Under the pieces are notes generated by a model. The model saw nothing but the letters and a program-made list of their open reading frames with translations. It searched no databases and was not told the origin of the DNA. Below are positions 57,367 through 64,000 of a DNA stretch of 64,000 nucleotides, one piece after another. Numbering within the stretch: position 1 is the stretch's first letter; each line of letters opens with the position of its first letter. Both the position numbers and the translations under genes were made by a program. The DNA is from Rostrohypoxylon terebratum (taxonomy: Eukaryota; Ascomycota; Sordariomycetes; Xylariales; Hypoxylaceae), in contig MU385885.1 of the NCBI GenBank assembly GCA_022497145.1, positions 238,946 to 302,945 on the forward strand, given 5' to 3'.

Positions 57367-60202
57367 TCATGGCCAAGTCGTCGGCCCGAAGGTCTCGCCC
57401 TCGGCGACGAAGCTCTTAATCGCCATGCCAGTCTGGTCGAGAGTATCGAAGACATCGTAATTCCCGTACCACTTTGGTAACTGGGCTGAAGTTAGGTAAA
57501 GAGTGAAGAAAATGATGATGGTCGATATTGCAAGGCCACAATCAAGAGCCGCCGAAGTGATGTAGTTATACTGTAACCACCAGCCGTTCCACCTTCTTTT
57601 GATATAGTAGTTGAAAAGCATGCCCACCGCCCCCCAGCAGAGGTAGGTATACGATGTAGCGGGTGGTATCAAACCCGAACCACCGAAAATCAGTGGCATG
57701 TTGATGGAACGGGCAAATCCAAACATAGATTTGGGGGCGCGACGCGCCACGAACCAGGTTATAACAGGCGTGATGGCCCCAACGAGCCAGAACCACTGGA
57801 GGGACGCGTAAAGAGCGTCGCCGCTAAACACTATGATGCGACGTCAGTAATGTCTGCCACAAACACGAATCAAGATTGCTTACTCCGGCGCGGACCGATG
57901 GCACCCCATATAATCGAGGCAGTGTAAAAGACTCTGCCATTAGGGCAGGTGTAGCTGTCAACTTGGTCATCGGCGCAGATATTGGGAATGGTCCCTAGTG
58001 CCCAGTTCATGACAGCAATCTGGACAATGGCAGACCATACCGACGCAACAAGCTGCGACCAAAACATCAGACGGGGAGGTACTTTCATGTAGTGCCCAAG
58101 CTTCAAGTCCTGAGAGAAATACTGTGATCGAGGAGGGTTAGGTGTCCTATCATTACACGTTGCCTATATCAGCGAGTGGGTCGGGGTATGTGTATCCTTA
58201 CCAGAGCCTGTGACATGCAGATATAACCGTAGTTCTTGAACATCATCATCGCTAGAGGGTGACCAGGTAACATGTAACCAATGATAAATTCGGTCACAAC
58301 ATTCAGTCCAAGCTGGATATTGGCAATGGCTTGAATAATGCCGATTGGGATTGTCCAGACCAAGGGAATTAGAATGCAGACAACGTAGGCCCACGCAGGA
58401 AATCCGGTTGGCCACGCGGTGCATACAGCGAAGGAGAGGCCAATCATGATAGCGAAGAGCGCAAGGTACCACCAGTCTTCCGCGTCCCGGTACTTCTGCA
58501 TGAGCTTCATATGGATATCATCCGACTGCTTGCGGGCAAGTTTAAGCTGCGAGATGATTTGTTTCCCATGATATAAGGCAACATGTACAATGACGGCGGC
58601 AACGGCGGCAAAGGACAGGCCGTATGTTATGGCAAATTGAGTGGAGAGAAATAAGGGAGAATAGCTGTGATACTTCTCCTCGTCAAATGTCAAGTCTGAG
58701 TTCAATATTTTCGAGACATCGTAAACAGCGCCGGTATTATCAAAAGCACTGGAGGATTGTACAACAAAGTAATCCGCGTACCAGTGTCCAGAAAAGTGTA
58801 GGCCCATCGAGAGAACGATGAAGAAGATGATGACGCCCGCTACGGTGTTGGCCACGGCGTAAAAAGGAGGGATCAGCGGAGAAAGCGCGTAGCCGGAGAT
58901 GACTGTCCAATCTAGAGTCGCCGGTAGCAGGCCGTATCCGTGCAGGCCCCCGAATAACTTATTGATCACGACGTTTTTAGGGGCGGCCCAGCAGATGAAG
59001 GTGAAATAGGACAGGCCCTGGAAGATCCAGCCTGGAAACCAATACCAGACAAACCCCCCACAGAATACGTATAAAAACCATCGATATCGACTAACTTTCC
59101 AGCCATTTGCCTGGGAAGGGTCGGTAGCAGAATGATCGTGCAATGCGTAAAACAACGAGGCGTTCACGAGATCGGAAGGCCATATCATCGCAGCGGGCCA
59201 GACGAGAAATCGTCTACCCAAACCAGCCAGGCCGCTTTGACGAGGGTTAGATATTTACTCTCGGAATTCAGGACTGTGGAATTATAACTTTTCAAAGGGG
59301 GAAGGGATTGGAAGGGTTGTTTTAGTATGACGTACTATCCTGTGCAAAGAGTGGTGATGGCAAATAACAGCTGAAATCCCCAGCCGAAGTGCTGCTTATC
59401 TTTTCAAATACGTGAGCGAAGCAAAGGTTGGCGATGCGAGGAGAAGACTCACAGAAGACCTGCTGAGCGATCAAGACGTCTGTAGCATATAAAAAGCCAC
59501 CTCCGTAGGCTGCCTGTAAACATTTGTCAAAACTATGCTACGTAGGCACCTCCTGATTCAACTTCCGCCAAATTTATGCTCACATTAGACATCACTACGA
59601 TAACGACATGTTCTTTGAAGTTGAACTTGCCGGGCTTAAAGTTAAACTTCACTCCAGCTATGGAAAACTGTCGGTCAGGGAAGATCAAATCCCAGCCTAG
59701 TCCAATCGGATATGAGACCAGCTGGATGACATATGTGGTGATCTGTATGGTAGGGTTCTTCAATGAGAATAACATGTTGACAGCCGAGCCAACAGTGCAT
59801 AGGATCAAGCCGATTACCCACGCGCGGATCGTATTGGCAGGTAAATCGACGTCGTAGTTCCGCACAGCGGCGCGCACCTTTTTTGTACACGATTAGACAC
59901 AGTTACATACTAGGTATGTGGGTAGCAACTTGGAGTTTCCAATTTACCTCTGGGTAGGGGCTGTCTTCTTCAACTAGGGTTGTCTCGATCTCGACACCCT
60001 TCTCGACATTTCCCGTAGCAAGAACTGCGTCGACATCGTTGAGCTCCTGGATCGGCAAGTTTGGGTCAAGCTTGTGCTGTTCTTCAAAGTGCTTTAACGT
60101 GTCTAGGGCCTCGGCACCGGTAGCATCTGCTACTTCGTCGGAGGAGATGCTCACCGGAGAGATCTCCTCGGTAGCGCCACGCTTACGGAAGCTGAAACCC
60201 AT
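57367..60202 (-). CDS. Oligopeptide transporter (OPT family)
   Basis: This is a proton-coupled plasma-membrane transporter of small peptides or related compounds. Seven exons (60202-59948, 59877-59584, 59513-59453, 59399-59336, 59234-58202, 58121-57884, 57830-57367) join with consistent phases to give 802 residues. Introns are 53-101 nt. A hydrophilic acidic N-terminus precedes a chain of hydrophobic spans. Family marks are NPTIQITTYVIQL and YPIGLGWD near the start, the WPAAMIWPSDLVNASLFYALH block, GYGLLPATLDWTVI, NIQLGLNVVTEFIIGYMLPG (conserved OPT segment), and the C-terminal FGGSGLIPPATSYTYLCWG and NYYIKRRWNGWW. The joined length is typical of the small-oligopeptide OPT clade. Substrate cannot be read from the sequence. 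Confidence 0.93.
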
Positions 60203-62679
60203 AGCGTGAGGTGAGGTAAGGTAAGGTCAAGTCGAGAAGATATAAAAATGCGCTTCTCATTCTCAGTTAGTTTTCTACAATGAAGAGAGAAGAAGGGGAA
60301 AGGAGAATTCAAATAGGAATATGAGATTGGCCCAGGGGGGTATACTATCTTATACTATCTTATACAGTACATATGACCGAACATATGGCCGTACATAATG
60401 TATGAGCAAAGGGAACCGGTATGGGCCATTGTTTCTGTCACCTGGCGCCACTAGGGCGAGACCGTGAGCTACGAGATTTAGCGGACGACAGCGTGGTAAC
60501 CCAGCTTAAGGAATTCATGTCGATGGTCTTCGAGACTGTGCGAAATCTGGGAGACCCCCCAGCATACTAAGTACGCACGCGAAGATCCCGGTAATAGGCA
60601 ACCTGCCTAAATTGGATGGTCAACCAGACAGATAGCCGCAACACAGCAAGCTGCACCGTGGTAATATACTTAGCCATTGTGTAGGACATTATCCTGGGTG
60701 GGGTGGCTTGGGAATAGACAGCGACGAGACAAGGTATCTTAGGCCCTAGGGTTTGCCACCGCAGGTTTTCCGTACATGATGTACGAAAAATGAAAGAAAG
60801 TATCGAGTCTGGTATTATCGTGGGACTGATAGGGAGTGAAATGTAGCACAAAGAGACGAGGAATGCTCCCGTTAACGCACTGATAATACCGAAGCCCCCC
60901 TCCCCCCATGGGGGTGATATGATTAGAGATGCAAACAAAGGAGAAATACCCAATCAACATGCGTGATAGGTGAATAGAAAAAATAAATATCAGAGACAGA
61001 TCCTGTTGTCTGAGGTTCTTATCTTTGACGCCGTATTCCCGAGAAGGAACTCGCATGGATTCCAGGCTGGAAATGTCTGATCTCTGGATAAACGAGGTGA
61101 CAACGAGGTAGCATTGGCCTGCTCGCATCTTTGACGAAGTAATACCATCCTGCTGCAATTCATAGATACCCTTACCCTACCCGGCACAATGGAACCGGGC
61201 CCGTAGCTGTGGCGCCGTTGTGCACCCTATTGCATGCAATAATCACAGGTAGTAGCCACAGGTCGTTCAGGTCGTTCAGGTCGTTTAGGTTGTTGCGATT
61301 CGCGTGATCGCCAAGACCAACCCCAGAAAAACGAAGATGCTTATTTTCAGTGCGTTGAAGCAGGATCTAGTAGGATCTAGATCTGCAGCATAGTTTTAGC
61401 CTAGTCGCCTTCTACAAGCGTCTGTCAGCTCAGTGCTCACGCGTGCCACATGCACCACACGCACCTTTGCAATTACTAGGTACATACGGGATGGAGAATC
61501 ATTAGCGAATCATCCTTTCCTACTGCTATAAGTTCTCGTATCGCATGCCGTGTGCCGTGTGCCGTGTGCCGATCCCACTCTGGGATTCGATGACCGAGAT
61601 GTCTAAATAGTAGTAGGGTAAGCTCCTTGCGCTGTACCCACAAGTCCATCTTTAATGCAGGACCAATTAGAGACCAGCTCGAAGAGATAAGAGCACAGTG
61701 TGGTTGTACGGTGAGGATGCTAAGCTGAAACCAGCCTTAAAGACTCTTGTAGGAAAAGCAAGACTGGCTGACTGGCAAGTACCTACCTAGATACACAAGA
61801 GGTGCGAGTACAAAGTACTAGTAGGTGTGAATTTTGAAACAGTGAAACAGCGTGTGCTGTTTCTAAGAGTACCTACTTAGTAGGCACCTATCCAGTCAGC
61901 TAAATGTCAATTGCTTCTTTGCACGTAATAATGTCCCCGATTCCACCGCCCACCGTCCGTCCGCATTCCATTGGCTTGCCAAATTCGGTCCGACCTACAT
62001 AGCTTTACCCAACGCTCTGTTCCCACTATCAGAAATACAACAATAGGTAACTGTCAGGGGTCGGGAGTACCTACTTAGAAGTCTTAGTTGCATGGCCCTC
62101 GATACCGGTGCAACGTTTCCGTGACTCTGCGTGAGTATGCCTTAGATCATCGATACCTGTATCACCTTAAGACTTAGGTATATGCAGTCAACCGCTCTCG
62201 ACAAGTGCTAATTGGAAAAGAGCGGGCAAGAATGTGAGATTAATGACGTAAGAAAATAAAACGATGAGAATATGGATTGCAGTGAGTAGGTGGTGCGTGA
62301 ACGTCAGCCAGTTCTTGGTCCCAAGGATCGAGACTCGCGTGCTATTCCTTGGCTCGTGAACAGCCATTTAGCCGAGATCCGGCTGTCGCATTTAGAAGCG
62401 GCAAACGTGAGAGATATGGTGATTACGAGGGAAGCACTGCGTAGTATATGTAGCATATGGGTAATGCTGAATCGGAGCTGATGGTGCGTTTGTAGAGCTT
62501 GCCTTGGGTAGGACGATATGTTGCCGCCCGAATCGCAATATTGTTTCGGCCGACAACCAATCAATAGCGGTGTGCCAGCCATTGAAGTGTGTAGCAGAGC
62601 CGATTTGCAAATCAGATAGGGGTTGGAGTTGAGAAAAGGGAGGAACCTAGGACCTAGGACCTAGGACCTCAGTCCTATC
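60203..62679. other. Intergenic with short tandem repeats
   Basis: About 2.5 kb with no convincing gene. It holds three 9-base GGTCGTTCA/GGTCGTTTA units at 61261-61287 and a TGCCGTG microsatellite at 61546-61571 (three units plus a partial). Near 62644-62666 ACCTAGG units repeat just before the MoaE stop. Open frames have no recognisable motifs. Confidence 0.4.
61546..61571. repeat. TGCCGTG microsatellite
   Basis: Three full TGCCGTG units and a partial fourth. Confidence 0.85.
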
Positions 62680-63332
62680 CTAAGAAGAGACTTTCTGGCC
62701 AGCGGTACCATCTCTGTTGGCTCTCCAAATACCTTCTTCATCATCAAATTCTTCCCTTTTCCAGACCTCAACGCGCTCTTTGCAATCTTCGAGTGCTTGT
62801 TCGCCAGCTCCCCAGGCGGCTTGCCTATGTGGCGCAGATACTGCTACGAGGATACTCTCCTCTCCGATAGGCACGATCCCGAGACGATGTACCATGGCTA
62901 TCGATATGAGACTGTACCTGGCACGGATATCTTTACAGATGGAAAGCATTGTTCGTAGCGCTAGGGGGTTGTAAGCCGAGTATTGAAGTTCTTTGACTGG
63001 CTTGCCACCAAAGTTATCCCTCGTTGTGCCTGCTAAGAATCAGCACACGGGATCGGGACGGCAGCGATAGCTACTTAGCTATTAGGTGGTTAGGTGGTTA
63101 GGTGGTTTGGTAAAAGAAGAGGCAATAAGTAAGAGGTAATGAGATGGTCATATTTGACCAAGGTAAGCGACAGGGCCAATCACTAACCCGCGAACATGAC
63201 TATAGCGCCGGCCTGTGGACTGCGAACTCTGTCCATCACGTCTGTTACGCTTAGATGTTGGCTGGTAAGGGCGACGTAACAGCCGTCTTCTTTGATCTCA
63301 GTCGAGTCATGGGTCATCTTCTTGACTTTCAT
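62680..63332 (-). CDS. cnxH: Molybdopterin synthase catalytic (large) subunit, MoaE/MOCS2B type
   Basis: With the small MoaD-like subunit this enzyme converts precursor Z (cPMP) to molybdopterin, needed for nitrate reductase and xanthine dehydrogenase. Exons 63332-63188 and 63029-62680 (158-nt intron, GTTAGT donor, TTAGCAG acceptor) give 164 residues. Visible MoaE blocks are the N-terminal VMDRVRSPQAGAIVMFAG, TTRDNFGGKP after the splice, LQYSAYNPLALRTM, HRLGIVPIGEESILVAVSAP, HRQAAWGAGEQALEDCK, and the active-site EVWKREEF with catalytic lysines. An alternative start at 63317 (MTHDST) would shorten it by five residues. The symbol follows Aspergillus nomenclature. Confidence 0.92.
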
Positions 63333-63585
63333 GCACAAATGATGAAAGCTTTGTGATGAAATAGAGTGTTGTGGTTGAAGACTTTCGAGATTTTTGAGAT
63401 TTGAGAATTAACACTCGAGACTCTTCGTGCCTTCCTTAAGGCTTACGTCATTAGAAGCTTATGACAATGTATCCGAGGAGATACCTATATACCTAGGTCC
63501 TAGGGACTAAGGTATCCATGGTGTAACGTTGATTAGATTTTCTTGGGTAAAGCGTGCTTGTATTAGCTAAGTTCTATTAAAGATA
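63333..63585. other. Promoter region of the MoaE gene
   Basis: This is ordinary-composition DNA between the MoaE start and the AT-rich block, with one CCTAGG cluster around 63490-63505. No gene is seen. Confidence 0.4.
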
Positions 63586-63906
63586 TACGTGTTTTAAGTA
63601 ATAAATTTAAGATTATTTAAGGTTAAAGTTAAATAACCCCGTTTTATATCTCGGCTTATATTTTTTAAAAAAGGTTTAAAAACTTTTTTTTATATTTAAT
63701 AATAAATATTTTCGTTTTTTTAAATTTTTAATTTAATTTATATTATTTTAATTAATAAATAATTTAATATAATTAATAATATTTTTATTTTTTAAAAAAT
63801 TAATTTTATTAATTTTATTATTATTTAATTTAATTTTTACTTTATTTTTATTAATCTTAAATTTAATAAAACTTTAACGATATTAATAATTATTAAAATT
63901 ATTTTT
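63586..63906. repeat. Extremely A/T-rich block, RIP-like
   Basis: Over about 320 bases almost no G or C is present: the 60 bases from 63721 to 63780 contain none, and 63661-63720 contains five. Composition changes sharply on both sides. In filamentous ascomycetes such blocks usually come from repeat-induced point mutation of transposons. No family can be recognised in what remains. Confidence 0.75.
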
Positions 63907-64000
63907 TGTTACGAACCCGTCTACTACTTCTGTCTAACTGACTTCGTAGAGCGGATACGTACCCTGGGGAACTTGGTTTTAAGGTAACAATACTGTAGGG
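63907..64000. mobile_element. Possible left edge of an LTR or other repeat, cut by the window
   Basis: Directly after the A/T block composition returns to normal with TGTTACGAACCC. Fungal LTR elements often begin TGTTA or TGTAA, and a sharp border with RIP-like DNA fits a nested element. The window ends after 94 bases, so neither a second LTR nor a target duplication can be seen. Confidence 0.25.

Noticed and set aside
55860..60202. A biosynthetic cluster made of the SDR, transporter and neighbours
   Set aside because: No backbone synthase, P450 or transcription factor is nearby, and the pair is convergent. Co-function is not supported.
1..64000. CRISPR arrays, bacterial operons or ribosome binding sites
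   Set aside because: Spliceosomal introns and fungal gene families throughout show eukaryotic nuclear DNA. The tandem repeats have no unique spacers of constant length.

Overview
The window looks like nuclear DNA of a filamentous ascomycete, most likely a sordariomycete and possibly Xylariales. Genes carry short GT-AG introns (about 50-220 nt) with CTAAC/CTGAC-type branch sites. Conserved proteins are typically fungal, intergenic regions are dense in short CCTAGG/TACCTAG palindromes, a TTAGGG-type telomeric tract is present, and the right edge holds an almost pure A/T block of the kind left by repeat-induced point mutation (RIP). The order is inferred from general resemblance, not from a search.

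Layout. 1.6-3.7 kb: a secreted protein with four copies of a symmetric six-cysteine repeat. 4.2-5.2 kb (-): ADE1. 6.9-9.3 kb (-): an unrecognised tail-anchored protein assembled from two exons. 10.7-12.2 kb (-): Spp1-like COMPASS subunit. 12.6 kb: a 140-bp MITE. 14.0-14.9 kb (-): ATP synthase subunit d. 15.7-16.6 kb (-): NAC-alpha. 17.7-18.2 kb (-): ribosomal protein eL14. 19.8-21.9 kb (-): RBR ubiquitin ligase. 22-25.6 kb: gene-free. 25.6-27.7 kb (-): SRP receptor alpha. 28.5-29.7 kb (+): Yif1. 30.6-31.6 kb (+): Mpv17/PMP22-family protein. 31.7-38 kb: gene-poor. 38.1-39.7 kb (+): casein kinase I. 41.7-43.1 kb (+): tail-anchored inositol 5-phosphatase. 43.7-45.5 kb (+): APH-fold protein with an altered metal-site residue. 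46.2-48.1 kb (+): 2-methylcitrate dehydratase. 49.0-49.9 kb (+): SH3 protein of the Lsb1/Pin3 type. 50.4 kb (-): a possible 46-residue membrane protein. 51.6-51.9 kb: homopolymers around a 10-N assembly gap. 52.7-53.1 kb: a broken nucleoside-monophosphate-kinase relic. 54.4-55.3 kb (+): an unrecognised protein ending in a duplicated MSWWP motif. 55.47 kb: an interstitial telomeric tract. 55.9-57.0 kb (+): SDR dehydrogenase. 57.4-60.2 kb (-): oligopeptide transporter. 62.7-63.3 kb (-): molybdopterin synthase large subunit. 63.6-64.0 kb: AT-rich RIP-like block and a possible LTR edge.

Most identified genes are independent housekeeping functions: translation and nascent-chain handling, ER targeting and Golgi traffic, mitochondrial energy and propionate metabolism, purine and molybdenum cofactor synthesis, chromatin and signalling. 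There is no obvious biosynthetic cluster. The right third (50-64 kb) is more accessory in character, with a pseudogene, assembly gap, telomeric tract, transporter/dehydrogenase pair and RIP-like block. The least explained items are the symmetric cysteine-repeat secreted protein and the duplicated MSWWP protein. Exon boundaries were read by eye from splice signals and reading-frame continuity; none is supported by transcript data here.
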